The translations under genes were made by a program, and so were the position numbers. From positions 3,472,001-3,536,000 of the forward strand of contig OY781043.1 in NCBI GenBank assembly GCA_963676165.1: a DNA stretch of 64,000 nt. Reading direction: 5' to 3'. This document shows, one piece after another, positions 34,940-43,894 of this stretch. Each line of letters starts with the position of its first letter. The first letter of the stretch is position 1. This DNA comes from JAQIBY01 sp963676165. GTDB lineage: Bacteria; Bacteroidota; Bacteroidia; Bacteroidales; ML635J-15. The notes below the pieces were generated by a model, which was not told where the DNA came from, ran no database searches, and saw only the letters and a list, made by a program, of their open reading frames with translations.

Positions 34940-35606
34940 CATAACAAAGAACAGTGGTAAAAACCAAACAAAAATTCAAAAAAAATTAAGACAATTTACT
35001 TTTGAAATTTGGGTCATAACACAGTCTGGATTTAGCGATTGCAAAAGATTGTTTTAGAAGTTTGTTGCAAACAGCAATTAACGCTAGTTTTTTTACTCTT
35101 TCCTTTAACCAAAATTCTTTCGTACAATTTCTCGACATGCTTTGTTACATTTACAAGCATTAAAGCTACACATAAATTATACAAGAAAAATGCTAAACAG
35201 TAATGATAATAACCTGTAGATTCCATAACCACATAACTGTTTAAATCTAATGTTGATAAGAATTTTTTTAATCCTTTTTGATTATTTTCGTATTGTTGAA
35301 GTCCTAGTTTATCGTTATAGACATCAAAAACGTTTTTACTAACGTCAATTCAAAAAAAATAAGTAATTTTATCCATAAGGAAAAATGTTAAAGAAAGAGC
35401 ACTACCGAGAGTTTACCTACTTAAAAACAAGGTCTAAAAGCCTTAAAGAACTGTACAAATTCAGAGGTAGAAAAGAGAGGAGTTTATCAATGTTGACGAA
35501 GTTACTCTTCAATCGCTCATATTAATCTTAATCCTCTTTTTTGTTCTTTCAAATTATTATTAATTTATATGTTAAAATAATGTCCAAATTTAATATATTG
35601 CAAACT
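34940..35606 (-). mobile_element. IS110-family element, internally deleted
   Basis: Same family as the complete copy, also following ATAACAAAG and also preceding AAGATGGC. The left end, the transposase ends and the upstream structured region are recognisable; the middle of the transposase gene is deleted. It could be mobilised only in trans. Confidence 0.75.
34986..35376 (-). pseudogene. IS110 transposase remnant
   Basis: Starts like the intact copy (DVSKNVFDVYNDKLG after MDKITYFF, with an early stop), keeps VMESTGYYHYCLAFFLYN of the RuvC-like domain, then jumps to the C-terminal end (KGKSKK ... KQSFAIAKS, YDPNFKSKL). The central and most of the C-terminal domain are missing, and stops and frame changes break the frame. 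Non-functional. Confidence 0.85.
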
Positions 35607-35733
35607 TAAGATGGCTTATAGGCAATAGCGGGTGAATGCTCAACTCGGAGTTCACTACCCCGCCCGGGCATTTTCTCGGTTTGAAAAGTAATACTCACGT
35701 AAACCGCTACTACCCATAGCCAAACCGTTGGCA
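35607..35733 (+). repeat. attC-like palindrome S5, right part (split by IS110 remnant)
   Basis: Left core CCATAAC is at about 34939-34945, beyond the IS remnant. The right part, from AAGATGGCTTATAGGCAATAG to CCCATAGCCAAACCGTTGGC, is a near copy of S1 and S7 with a different loop. Ends in GTTGGC. The FISUMP gene follows. Confidence 0.65.
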
Positions 35734-35815
35734 AACATGCAAAAGAAAAATAAACATTGTGAATATATATAATTTTGAATAAATTTGGATTTAATCCTGA
35801 CTTACACATAGTATT

Positions 35816-38800
35816 ATGAAAAAAGCGACCTTTATTATTGCATTATTATTCGTCACAACGATGATAAACGCACAAAATTACCAGATTAGTTTTACCGGAT
35901 CTGGAGAAAGCACGAATGTGGAAACAGTATTTGTTGAAAATCTGACACAAGGTACTACTCTTGAATTAGCAGGTACAGACATTTTGCACCTTGTGGGGAC
36001 AGTTGGTATTTCCTCGCAGTCGGGTGTTAATTTAGATTTAAACATTTATCCAAATCCGATGCAAGGAACGAGTAAAATAGAATTCTATGGTGATAAAACT
36101 GATGATGTAAAAATCGAAATTTTTGATTTGAATGGTCGGCTTGTCGTTAGTCATTCTGGGGATTTATATACAGGAATAAATGGTTTTGAAATTTCCGGGT
36201 TTTCTCAAGGGTTTTATTCTGTAAATGTAATAACTAGTGCACATCAAACATCAGCAAATTTTATTTCAACAAATGATGACGCTAAAATGCCTGCAATTAA
36301 AGCGATTGATCAAGGGCTGATAGACTCTCAAGCCCAAGCAGCATTAAAAAGCACAAAAAATCTTGTAGAAATGCAATACAACGACGGGGAACGATTGTTA
36401 TTTAAAGGTGTATCCAGTGATTATGCTCGGGTTTTAACGATCATTCCAACGCAAACACAATCTGTTAATTTTGAATTTGTCCCATGTACAGATTTAGATG
36501 GGGATAATTATGCTGTTGTAACAATAGGGGAACAAACCTGGATGGCAGAAAATCTCAAATATTTGCCAAGTGTAAATGCAGTTGCCGATGGTTCAGAAGA
36601 TGTGGCAGGCTCTTATTATTATGTTTATGGATACGATGGGACGGATGTATCAGAAGCAAAAGCCACTGGAAATTATGATACTTACGGCGTATTATACAAT
36701 TGGTCAGCTGCCATGAATGGAGAAGAAAGCAGTGAGGATAATCCCAGTGGAGTACAGGGTATTTGCCCTGCAGACTGGCATTTGCCAAGTAAAGCTGAAT
36801 GGACAGAATTAACCGATTATTTAGGTGGCGGAAGCGTAGCTGGTGGCAAACTTAAAGAAATCGGCACAACGCATTGGAGTAGCCCAAACACTGGTGCAAC
36901 CAACGAAACAGGATTTACAGCGCTGCCTGGGGGTGCTCGTAGTGCAAATGGATTGTTTGGAAGTGTTGGTGGATACGGTTACTGGCAGAGTGCTACAGTT
37001 TCCAATGCTACTAATTCATGGTTTACTTATCTGTTAAATATGAGTGCTTATGGTTTTTGGATCGATGATATGTTAAGTAATCAGAATGGTTTCTCTGTGC
37101 GCTGCATAAAGAATAACTATTCATTACCTCCACAAGCTGATTTTAGTGCCAATCAAACTGAAATAAGTCTTGGAGAAAGTGTGCAGTTTACGGATATTAG
37201 CACAAACAATCCAACCGATTGGCAATGGGATTTTGGAGATGGGAATACAAGTACAGAGCAAAACCCCTCACATACTTATGAAAATGAGGGAACATATACC
37301 GTTTCGCTCACTGTTTCTAATGCTTTTGGGAGTGACACAGAAGTGAAAAACGATTACATTGCTGTTATTTCAAATACTTGGCCAACCGATACAGAAACCG
37401 AAGTGGTAGAAGTAACCAATCCAACCACAGGACAAATATGGATGGACCGCAACCTTGGAGCTACGCAAGTTGCTACAAGCAGTACAGATGCCGATGCTTA
37501 CGGCGATCTCTACCAATGGGGGCGAGCAGCAGACGGACATGAAAATAGAACTTCTGGGATAACTTATAACTTAAGTAGTAGTGACGACCCCGGTCATAAT
37601 GTTTTTATTCTTCCAACCAATGCCCCTTACGATTGGCGCAACCCACAAAACGACAACCTTTGGCAGGGTATAAATGGCATTAATAACCCTTGCCCGAGTG
37701 GTTATCGTCTGCCAACTGATGCAGAGTTGGATGCAGAACGAGAAAGCTGGAGCTCTAACGGTGCAGCTGGTGCTTTTGCCTCTCCGCTTAAACTACCTTT
37801 GGCAGGCGCCCGAGTTTATAGTGATGGTACACTCTTTGGTGTAAGCTCCTACGGAAATTATTGGTCAAGTACTATAAGTAGTAACAATATTAGCTACTTA
37901 CACTTTTTCGCTGGCAATGCTTATGTTGATGATATCAACAGGGCGTTTGGGCTTTCTGTACGCTGTATAAAAGACAACAATCCACCATCTCCACAAGCTG
38001 ATTTTATAATAAATCAAACTGAAATAAGCCTTGGACAAAGTGTACAGTTTATGGATATTAGCACAAACAATCCAACCGATTGGCAATGGGACTTTGGAGA
38101 TGGGAATACTAGTACAGAACAAAATACTTCTCATACTTATGAAAATGCGGGGACATATACCGTTTCACTCACTGTTTCTAATGCATTTGGGAGTGACACA
38201 GAAGTAAAAAACAATTACATTGTTGTTATTTCACCTACTTGGCCAACCGATACAGAAACTGAAGTTGTAGAAGTAACCAATCCAACAACAGGACAAATAT
38301 GGATGGACCGCAACCTCGGAGCTACGCAAGTTGCTACAAGCAGTACCGATGCCGATGCTTATGGCGATTTATACCAGTGGGGTAGAGCAGCAGACGGTCA
38401 CGAAAGCAGAATATCGGGCACAACAAGCACTTTAAGTAGTAGCGATACACCTGGGCATGGCGATTTTATTTTAATATCAAGCAGCCCTAACGATTGGCGC
38501 AACCCACAAAACGACAATTTATGGCAGGGTGTAAACGGTACTAACAACCCTTGCCCAAGTGGTTATCGCCTGCCAACCGAAGCAGAATGGAATGCAGAAC
38601 GTACAAGTTGGAGCAGCAATAATGCAGCCGGTGCTTTTGCCTCACCACTAAAATTGCCTGTGGCAGGTGGCCGCAGCAGCAATGGTTCGCTCTTCAATGT
38701 GGGTTCCGAAGGCGGCTATTGGTCTAGTTCGTTTAATAGTAATTACCCCATCTACGCCAACCACTTGTACTTCCAAAGCAACAGCAACGGTGCCGGCATG

Positions 38801-39712
38801 AGCGGCAGCGCCCGGGCGCCCGGCTACTCTGTTCGTTGTATAAAGGACAATAATTCATTATCTCCACAAGCTGATTTTAATGCCAATCAAACTATAATAA
38901 GCTTTGGAGAAAGTACACAGTTTATGGATATTAGCGCAAATTTCCCAACCGATTGGCAATGGGACTTTGGAGATGGAAGTACTAGTACAGACCAAAATCC
39001 CTCACATACTTATGAAAACGAGGGGACATATACCGTTTCACTCACTGTTACTAATGCATTTGGGAGTGATACTGAAGTAAAAACCGATTACATTATTGTT
39101 AGTCCAAATACTTGGCCAACCGATACAGAAACCGAAGTGGTAGAAGTAACCAATCCAACCACAGGACAAATATGGATGGACCGCAACCTCGGAGCTTCAC
39201 AAGTAGCTACAAGCAGCACCGATGCATTAGCTTACGGCGATCTCTACCAATGGGGACGTGCTGCTGACGGACATCAAATGAGAACATCTAGTACAACTAG
39301 TATTTTAAGTAATAGCGATACTCCTGGGCATAGCGATTTTATTACTAACAGTAGCAGTCCTTACGACTGGCGTAACCCACAAAACGATAATTTGTGGCAA
39401 GGCGTAAGTGGTATTAACAACCCTTGCCCAAGTGGTTTCCGCCTGCCAACTGACGCAGAATTGGATGCAGAACGAGAAAGCTGGAGCAGCAACAATGCAG
39501 TCGGTGCTTTTGCCTCACCGCTTAAGTTACCTGCGGCAGGCCATCGTCGCTACAGCAATGGTTATCTCCCCTATGTGGGGTCTCGAGGCTGTTATTGGTC
39601 AAGTACCGTGGATGGTACCTACTCGCGGTACTTGATCTTCGACTATTCCGGTGCCCTCGTGAGCAGCGTCTACCGAGCATACGGTAATTCTGTGCGTTGC
39701 ATAAAGGATTAG
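35816..39712 (+). CDS. Secreted FISUMP/PKD repeat protein, likely diversified
   Basis: 1298 aa. Signal peptide at 1-20 (ending MINAQN). A type IX sorting-like domain lies unusually near the N-terminus (LNIYPNPMQGTSKIEFYG). Then four FISUMP (fibrobacter major paralogous) domains, each C-lectin-like and ending SVRCIK, the last three preceded by a near-identical PKD domain (WQWDFGDGNTSTEQ). In each FISUMP, the framework is conserved while the tip after LPxAGxR varies. In the last unit the fixed positions read VG..G.YWSSTV.G..S..L.F....A......RA.G.SVRC, the pattern of Bacteroidota DGR targets, with NNC-type codons at variable positions. Probably a surface ligand-binding protein. No template repeat or DGR RT is in the window. 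Confidence 0.85.
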   Translation: MKKATFIIALLFVTTMINAQNYQISFTGSGESTNVETVFVENLTQGTTLELAGTDILHLVGTVGISSQSGVNLDLNIYPNPMQGTSKIEFYGDKTDDVKIEIFDLNGRLVVSHSGDLYTGINGFEISGFSQGFYSVNVITSAHQTSANFISTNDDAKMPAIKAIDQGLIDSQAQAALKSTKNLVEMQYNDGERLLFKGVSSDYARVLTIIPTQTQSVNFEFVPCTDLDGDNYAVVTIGEQTWMAENLKYLPSVNAVADGSEDVAGSYYYVYGYDGTDVSEAKATGNYDTYGVLYNWSAAMNGEESSEDNPSGVQGICPADWHLPSKAEWTELTDYLGGGSVAGGKLKEIGTTHWSSPNTGATNETGFTALPGGARSANGLFGSVGGYGYWQSATVSNATNSWFTYLLNMSAYGFWIDDMLSNQNGFSVRCIKNNYSLPPQADFSANQTEISLGESVQFTDISTNNPTDWQWDFGDGNTSTEQNPSHTYENEGTYTVSLTVSNAFGSDTEVKNDYIAVISNTWPTDTETEVVEVTNPTTGQIWMDRNLGATQVATSSTDADAYGDLYQWGRAADGHENRTSGITYNLSSSDDPGHNVFILPTNAPYDWRNPQNDNLWQGINGINNPCPSGYRLPTDAELDAERESWSSNGAAGAFASPLKLPLAGARVYSDGTLFGVSSYGNYWSSTISSNNISYLHFFAGNAYVDDINRAFGLSVRCIKDNNPPSPQADFIINQTEISLGQSVQFMDISTNNPTDWQWDFGDGNTSTEQNTSHTYENAGTYTVSLTVSNAFGSDTEVKNNYIVVISPTWPTDTETEVVEVTNPTTGQIWMDRNLGATQVATSSTDADAYGDLYQWGRAADGHESRISGTTSTLSSSDTPGHGDFILISSSPNDWRNPQNDNLWQGVNGTNNPCPSGYRLPTEAEWNAERTSWSSNNAAGAFASPLKLPVAGGRSSNGSLFNVGSEGGYWSSSFNSNYPIYANHLYFQSNSNGAGMSGSARAPGYSVRCIKDNNSLSPQADFNANQTIISFGESTQFMDISANFPTDWQWDFGDGSTSTDQNPSHTYENEGTYTVSLTVTNAFGSDTEVKTDYIIVSPNTWPTDTETEVVEVTNPTTGQIWMDRNLGASQVATSSTDALAYGDLYQWGRAADGHQMRTSSTTSILSNSDTPGHSDFITNSSSPYDWRNPQNDNLWQGVSGINNPCPSGFRLPTDAELDAERESWSSNNAVGAFASPLKLPAAGHRRYSNGYLPYVGSRGCYWSSTVDGTYSRYLIFDYSGALVSSVYRAYGNSVRCIKD
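37803..37970 (+). other. FISUMP tip 1 (variable region)
   Basis: Variable tip of the second FISUMP unit. Framework retained: NYWSST...RAFG.SVRC. Intermediate codon pattern: mixed T- and C-ending codons. Aligns with the two later tips at all fixed positions. Confidence 0.5.
38667..38840 (+). other. FISUMP tip 2 (variable region, GC-rich)
   Basis: Variable tip of the third unit. A run of C-ending codons (AAC CAC TTG TAC TTC, then AGC AAC AGC AAC) leads into a very GC-rich patch at 38797-38826 (GCATGAGCGGCAGCGCCCGG), far from the AT-rich surroundings. Fits random substitution of A residues in AAC codons. Confidence 0.6.
39539..39700 (+). other. FISUMP tip 3 (variable region)
   Basis: Variable tip of the last unit, ending just before the stop. 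Variable positions are coded by TAC, CGC, AGC, ATC, TTC, GAC, TCC, GTC and similar, while invariant positions (GGT, TGG, TCA AGT ACC GTG, CGA GCA, TCT GTG CGT TGC) keep ordinary codons. This is the best DGR-like VR of the set. Confidence 0.65.
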
Positions 39713-39778
39713 ACACTTTGATTAGCGAAGCGATTTTACCCTAAGCGTAGTCAAAGGGTTGACACTTTTGAACTTTAA

Positions 39779-39807
39779 CATGCCATTCTGCTTTAGCGGA
39801 TGGCATG
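39779..39807. terminator. Hairpin after the FISUMP gene
   Basis: CATGCCAT (39779-39786) pairs with ATGGCATG (39800-39807), with GC/GC pairing inside the loop. There is no long T-tract. It may end transcription; DGR variable regions are also commonly followed by a hairpin or cruciform. A second small hairpin ACCGCC/GGCGGT follows within 50 bases. Confidence 0.5.
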
Positions 39808-39892
39808 GTTTAAATACCGCCTGCTCGTGCTGATATTGTCGAATGTGTGGCGGTCTGAGTTTTTATTAAAAAACTGTTATATTTGAAAAAAT

Positions 39893-40912
39893 ATGGAAGA
39901 AAACAATAACAAAATACCATCATCAGAAAACAAGCTATATCTTGAGTTATCCCAACTTATTGAGCAAAATAAAAATCAGGTTGTTACGTATGTCAATAGC
40001 ACAATTACCCTTCTTTTTTGGCAGGTGGGTAAACGCATTAACAAACACATACTGCAAAATAAACGGGCTGAATACGGGAAACAAATTGTTTCTACAATTT
40101 CGGAACAATTGGTAAAAGAGCATGGAAGAAGTTTTACCGAGCGTAACTTGCGAAGAATGATGCAATTTGCAGATGATTTTGCTGACATTGAAATTGTGAC
40201 ATCACTGATGACAAAATTGAGCTGGACGCATTTTCTTCAGCTACTTCCATTAAAAACAATGGAACAGAAATTATTTTATGCCGGTAAAATAGCGGATGAA
40301 AAATGGAGTGTAAGACAAACTCAGAAATACATTGAGCAAAAAACCTTTGAAAGACAAGAAATCGCTAATTTGGAAATTGCGAGTAATAATTCTCAAATAA
40401 AAGACACTTTTAAAGATCCATATTTTTTAGACTTTCTTGGGTTGAAAGACGGGTATCTCGAAAAAGATTTAGAGACAGCAATAATCAGGGAGCTCGAAAA
40501 CTTTATTTTAGAACTCGGAAAAGGATTTACATTTGTTGAACGTCAAAAACGAATTATTCTCGATGGAAAGGATTTTTACCTTGATCTATTATTTTTTCAC
40601 CGTAAATTAAAACGACTTATTGCCATAGAGCTAAAGCTCAGCGATTTTAAACCTGCGTTTAAAGGTCAAATGGAACTGTACCTGAAATGGCTCGACCGCT
40701 ATGAAAAGCAAGAAGGGGAGGAAAGTCCCATTGGCCTTATCTTATGTGCAGGTAAAAGCAATGAACAAATTGAATTGCTGGAGCTACATAAAGATGGTAT
40801 TATGGTTGCAGAATACTGGACAGAATTGCCACCTAAAAAAGTACTTGAAGAAAAACTTCATAAAGCATTGATTGAGGCCAGAGAAAATGTTGAAAAAAGG
40901 AAATTACTATAA
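39893..40912 (+). CDS. DUF1016/YhcG PD-(D/E)XK nuclease
   Basis: 339 aa. N-terminal DUF1016_N helical domain (LLFWQVGKRINKHI, FTERNLRRMMQFADDF, LSWTHFLQLLPLK), C-terminal PD-(D/E)XK domain with FYLDLLFFHRKLKRLIAIELKL, giving D...E-x-K. Related to recombination-promoting nucleases and often found in defence or mobile contexts. Complete and intact. Cytosolic; target unknown. Sits between the FISUMP and thioredoxin-like genes with no clear attC-like site on either side. Confidence 0.88.
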   Translation: MEENNNKIPSSENKLYLELSQLIEQNKNQVVTYVNSTITLLFWQVGKRINKHILQNKRAEYGKQIVSTISEQLVKEHGRSFTERNLRRMMQFADDFADIEIVTSLMTKLSWTHFLQLLPLKTMEQKLFYAGKIADEKWSVRQTQKYIEQKTFERQEIANLEIASNNSQIKDTFKDPYFLDFLGLKDGYLEKDLETAIIRELENFILELGKGFTFVERQKRIILDGKDFYLDLLFFHRKLKRLIAIELKLSDFKPAFKGQMELYLKWLDRYEKQEGEESPIGLILCAGKSNEQIELLELHKDGIMVAEYWTELPPKKVLEEKLHKALIEARENVEKRKLL

Positions 40913-40945
40913 AACGCATTTATCAAAGTATAATCTTTCAATTTT

Positions 40946-42346
40946 ATGAACTTTAGAAACTTTCAACTAATCAGAACACTCTTTATACTCCTCGTTATAA
41001 CCATTCAGGCAAATGCTCAATCCATATCCGGCTCATTCCCAAATCTTACTAACCACCATATAAAACTCATCGGTTTTAATGGCTTTGACACTTATGCAAT
41101 TGATAGTGTAAAGGTTAACGAAATAGGTGAATTCCAGTTATCTTTCGGGAAGGAAGATTATGGCATGGCTTATCTTCTGTCTGAAGACGACAAAAGTTTT
41201 GTAGTAATTCTTTCAGAAGAAAGTGTAACGTTAAAAGGAGAAAGTTTGGCTATACCTGAAAGTGTTGAGATTGTTGAGGGGAAACAGAACAAGCTTTTTG
41301 AGCAATACGCCTTTGAACATCCGCGTAGGGAACAAACATTAAGTGCATGGGATTACCTGACAAAAATTTATAAGAAAGATTCGCTATTTTCCATTCATCA
41401 AACACCTAAACTGGCAATAGAAACAGAAAAGCAGAGGATTAAAGCCGAAGACAGCTTGTTTTTGGCAGGCTTACCACAAAAATCATATGTGAGTTATTAT
41501 CTGCCGCTTCGTAAATTGGTAAGTTCCGTTTCAACCATAGCACAATATCGCACCGAAGAAATTCCGGCAACAATACAGGCATTTAGAAAATTGGACTACA
41601 CCGATAATCGGCTATACAAAAGCGGTTTGCTGAAAGAAACCATCGATGCACATTTTTGGCTAATCGAAAACAGCGGTCGTTCCTTAGATTTGGTTTACAT
41701 AGAAATGAATAAATCCATTGATTATATGATTGATAACCTCCTTGCAAATGAAAAGGAATTAAATCAAATTACAGAATACCTTTTTAAACTGCTCGAAAGT
41801 CGAAGTTTGTTTGGAGCTTCTGAATATTTGGCATTGAAACTACTCAATGAACAAGGCTGTACGATAAACAACGATTTTGCGGCTCAATTGGAAAGTTACC
41901 GAGCCATGAAAAAAGGAAGTACAGCACCTGATATTGTGTTTAACGGCGACGTATTAAACCGCAGCAATCCTGCAGTAGCAAAATTGTCTGAAATAGAAAG
42001 CGATTACACGGTGGTAGTTTTTGGCGCAAGTTGGTGTCCGGCCTGTCCAGCAGAACTTTCACATATCGCCAATGTTTACAAAAAATGGAAATCCCAAAAT
42101 GTGGAAGTTGTATTTATATCATTGGATAAAAAAGAAGAAAGCTTTAAGAATTTTGCAAATAATTTTCCTTTCATCAGCATGTGTGACTACCAAAAATGGG
42201 AAAGTCAGCCGGTAAAAGACTATCATGTATTTGCTACACCAACAATTTACCTGCTGGATAATAATTTAGAAATCATTCTAAGACCCAACTCCGTTCATCA
42301 AATGGATGCATGGGTAGATTGGTATTTGGTTGAGGGAAATAAGTAA
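40946..42346 (+). CDS. Periplasmic thioredoxin-fold protein (TlpA-like)
   Basis: 466 aa: signal peptide (ITIQANAQ), N-terminal beta-sandwich resembling DUF4369 (ISGSFPNLTNHHIKLIGFNG), a helical middle and a C-terminal thioredoxin domain with active site SWCPACP near residue 362 and the cis-proline region FATPTIYLL. Likely a thiol-disulfide exchange protein of the envelope. The WCPAC form is common in TlpA/ResA relatives. 33 bases after the nuclease gene, same strand; followed by S6. Confidence 0.85.
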   Translation: MNFRNFQLIRTLFILLVITIQANAQSISGSFPNLTNHHIKLIGFNGFDTYAIDSVKVNEIGEFQLSFGKEDYGMAYLLSEDDKSFVVILSEESVTLKGESLAIPESVEIVEGKQNKLFEQYAFEHPRREQTLSAWDYLTKIYKKDSLFSIHQTPKLAIETEKQRIKAEDSLFLAGLPQKSYVSYYLPLRKLVSSVSTIAQYRTEEIPATIQAFRKLDYTDNRLYKSGLLKETIDAHFWLIENSGRSLDLVYIEMNKSIDYMIDNLLANEKELNQITEYLFKLLESRSLFGASEYLALKLLNEQGCTINNDFAAQLESYRAMKKGSTAPDIVFNGDVLNRSNPAVAKLSEIESDYTVVVFGASWCPACPAELSHIANVYKKWKSQNVEVVFISLDKKEESFKNFANNFPFISMCDYQKWESQPVKDYHVFATPTIYLLDNNLEIILRPNSVHQMDAWVDWYLVEGNK

Positions 42347-42429
42347 ATAAGATAGAGTAGTAAATGATGTTAAAAACAGCGTAATTATCAACAATAAGAA
42401 AAGTATATTGCATAATGAAAAAACTCGTT

Positions 42430-42509
42430 TGCTAACAGCAAATACATATCAACTGCGAGTTTAACGCGCCAGAGAAGCACAGCCGCTATATATTTGCAAA
42501 CCGTTGGCG
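42430..42509 (+). repeat. attC-like palindrome S6
   Basis: 80 bp, the most compact site. Opens TGCTAAC, closes GTTGGCG. AGCAAATACATAT pairs with ATATATTTGC, leaving the extrahelical AACC before GTTGGC. Length and layout are close to classical short attC sites. Confidence 0.65.
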
Positions 42510-42589
42510 GTTATTCGCCACATAAGCACTTCCAGATTAGAAAAACAAATAAAATTATCTAATCTTCCAGAGCTTATTAAATCCTGTTG

Positions 42590-42682
42590 CTAACGTAAAA
42601 ATGGGGTGCGAAAATGAGCTAAAAATGATAAATTTGAGTAAATCTTAAAGAACTGAAAATCAGAGACTAATTTTTACGTTAG
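42590..42682. repeat. Perfect 13-bp inverted repeat with CTAAC/GTTAG ends
   Basis: CTAACGTAAAAAT (42590-42602) and ATTTTTACGTTAG (42670-42682) enclose 67 bases that include TGAGCTAAAAA (42615-42625), the candidate Fic operator core. Like the attC-like sites it has CTAAC/GTTAG ends, but with no mismatches. With S6 it bounds about 80 bases containing no gene. Confidence 0.55.
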
Positions 42683-42719
42683 TCAGAATTAAAATCAGCG
42701 CATTACATTTTGTCAAAAC

Positions 42720-42750
42720 TTGTGGAATCAGAATAAAAGATTTATCTTTG
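42720..42750 (+). promoter_or_regulatory. Bacteroidota-type promoter for Fic gene
   Basis: -33 TTG at 42720-42722, 20-base spacer, -7 TATCTTTG at 42743-42750 (TAnnTTTG). The predicted transcript would start near 42757, about 30 bases before ATG 42787, which supports that start. Confidence 0.55.
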
Positions 42751-42786
42751 ATAACATCATATGATAATATCACGCATTTGAAGTTT

Positions 42787-43752
42787 ATGAAACCACCTTA
42801 TAAAATAACAAGTAAAATTTTAGATTTAATTTCTACTATCTCAGAGAAAATTGGAGAAGTAAAATCTGCTCGTCTAATTAAACCACCAACTGAATTAAGA
42901 AAAAGAAATCGAATAAAAACAATTCAATCATCATTAGAAATTGAAGGGAACACCTTAACTTTTAAACAAATAACAGACCTAATAGACAATAAAAGAGTTT
43001 TAGCTCCTCAAAAAGATATTCTTGAGGTGAAAAATGCAATCAATGTTTATGAGAATCTAAATAAATTCAAAGTTTACGACATAAAATCGCTTTGTTCTGC
43101 ACACAAAATGTTGATGGATAATCTCGTCAAAAATGCAGGAAACATAAGAAATAATACTGCGGTTGGAATAGTAAAAGGAAATCAAATAGCACATTTGGCT
43201 CCTTCGGGAGAAATGGTTTATCCTTTGCTGAAAGATTTATTCAGTTACTTGAAAAATAATGATGACATTATTCTAATAAAGAGTTGTGTGTTTCATTACG
43301 AGTTTGAATTTATCCATCCTTTTGTTGATGGAAACGGCAGAATGGGAAGATTATGGCAAACTATGATTTTAAAAGAGTATTCTCCCGTTTTTGAGTTCTT
43401 ACCCATAGAAACATTAGTAAAAGAAAAACAGCAAGATTATTACAATGCTCTTGGAAAATCAGATGGACAAGGAGAATCTACCCTATTCATTGAATTTATG
43501 TTGGGAATTATAAATTCTGCACTTGAAGATTTATTAAAAACTCAACAACTAAGTTCAACTAATACCGTTAGAATTGAATTGTTTAAAGACATTATTGGAA
43601 ACGATGAATTTTCGCGTCAAGATTATATGAGACATAATAAAGATATTTCTTCAGCAACAGCAAGCCGAGACCTGAAAAATGCTGTTGAAAATGGGGAATT
43701 AATAAAATTAGGAAATAAAAGATTGACAAAATATAAATATAACAAACGCTAA
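42787..43752 (+). CDS. Fic-family adenylyltransferase with C-terminal winged helix
   Basis: 321 aa from ATG 42787 (MKPPYKITS); a TTG 39 bases earlier is in frame but lies on the promoter. Inhibitory motif SLEIEGN (class II) near residue 50, complete Fic motif IHPFVDGNGRMGR near 176 with the catalytic His, and a C-terminal winged-helix-like domain (FSRQDYMRHNKDISSATASRDL). Should transfer AMP from ATP to a target protein hydroxyl, restrained by the EGN glutamate. The stop TAA is part of the S7 core CTAAC, as in integron cassettes. Confidence 0.9.
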   Translation: MKPPYKITSKILDLISTISEKIGEVKSARLIKPPTELRKRNRIKTIQSSLEIEGNTLTFKQITDLIDNKRVLAPQKDILEVKNAINVYENLNKFKVYDIKSLCSAHKMLMDNLVKNAGNIRNNTAVGIVKGNQIAHLAPSGEMVYPLLKDLFSYLKNNDDIILIKSCVFHYEFEFIHPFVDGNGRMGRLWQTMILKEYSPVFEFLPIETLVKEKQQDYYNALGKSDGQGESTLFIEFMLGIINSALEDLLKTQQLSSTNTVRIELFKDIIGNDEFSRQDYMRHNKDISSATASRDLKNAVENGELIKLGNKRLTKYKYNKR

Positions 43753-43876
43753 CAATAGTTCATAGGCAATAGCGGATAAATGCTCAATTCGCAGGTCAGT
43801 AGCCCCCCAAGCATTTCCTCGGTTTGAAAAGTAAAACGCACGCAAACCACTACTGCCTATAGCCGAACCGTTATAA
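43747..43876 (+). repeat. attC-like palindrome S7
   Basis: 130 bp from CGCTAAC to GTTATAA. Arms CATAGGCAATAGCGG and CCACTACTGCCTATAGCC; the loop differs from S1 and S5 but the rest is nearly the same. The Fic stop codon lies inside the left core. Confidence 0.7.
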
Positions 43877-43894
43877 AAGAGACACTGCATAATT

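Noticed and set aside
37898..38134. - strand frames inside the FISUMP gene, and similar frames opposite the M14 and Rhs genes
   Set aside because: Shadows of strongly coding opposite strands.
39713..39892. attC-like site between FISUMP and DUF1016 genes
   Set aside because: Two simple hairpins but no CTAAC/GTTRGC cores.
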